Part shown: piece after piece, positions 52,537-64,000 of the stretch | How the letters are laid out: each line of letters begins with the position of its first letter | Position numbering within the stretch: position 1 is the stretch's first letter | NCBI GenBank assembly: GCA_009746045.1 | Contig: RPFO01000310.1 | Span: 2,196,142 to 2,260,141 of the forward strand | DNA from: Mesostigma viride | Lineage: Eukaryota; Streptophyta; Mesostigmatophyceae; Mesostigmatales; Mesostigmataceae | Length of the DNA: 64,000 nt | Direction: 5' to 3' | Made by a program: the position numbers and the translations under genes | Notes under the pieces: generated by a model | Told to the model about the DNA's origin: nothing | Database searches by the model: none | Seen by the model: only the letters and a program-made list of their open reading frames with translations

Positions 52537-64000
<11,464 letters not shown>

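Overview
This is a nuclear eukaryotic window, most probably from a green alga (chlorophyte or prasinophyte grade). I infer this from spliced, GC-rich host genes of plant-like type (an MOR1/XMAP215 protein with plant-type TOG arrays, an algal-type GT29 sialyltransferase-like protein, a TMCO1 homologue), strong GC bias in exons, and introns loaded with mini- and microsatellites and transposons. The species cannot be named from the sequence alone.

Host genes in order: the 3' end of an elongation factor Ts gene (+, 970-3326); TMCO1 (-, 4863-7735); ZNHIT2 (+, 9084-14239, four exons); a GT29 sialyltransferase-like gene (-, 21117-23432); an F-box/LRR protein (-, 48642-50003); an unidentified first exon (-, 50965-51333); and an MOR1/XMAP215 microtubule polymerase gene that runs off the right edge (+, 52537-64000, eight exons visible). 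The products act in separate processes (organelle translation, ER membrane, R2TP-linked assembly, Golgi glycosylation, ubiquitin ligation, microtubules); nothing suggests a shared pathway or operon.

The stretches between host genes are nested transposons. A chromovirus-type Ty3/gypsy element (24905-37403) has matching LTRs, a 5-bp target duplication, an extra upstream ORF with a viroplasmin/RNase H1-type hybrid-binding domain, a C-terminal chromodomain and a long unknown ORF in the env position. A TTAA-specific DNA transposon (28831-30551) sits inside its pol gene. Three non-autonomous hAT elements have exact 8-bp target duplications (8200-8854, 17623-19171, 38535-40015). A mariner-like MITE lies in a ZNHIT2 intron. 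Two LINE-rich zones (16200-20640 and 41440-47600) hold decayed RT, endonuclease and ORF1 pieces, with hairpin plus TTAA-repeat 3' ends.

The most striking pattern is in the introns. In four unrelated genes (EF-Ts, TMCO1, ZNHIT2, MOR1) short segments spanning an exon-intron junction are tandemly duplicated into the neighbouring intron, giving rows of perfect to decayed decoy splice sites. The clearest case is MOR1 intron 6, with seven extra copies of a 77-bp unit that each carry the last exon bases plus the 5' splice site. Other extremes are a perfect 1.26-kb GATG microsatellite, a 26-copy 32-bp minisatellite and a 437-nt unbroken pyrimidine tract next to a 3' splice site.
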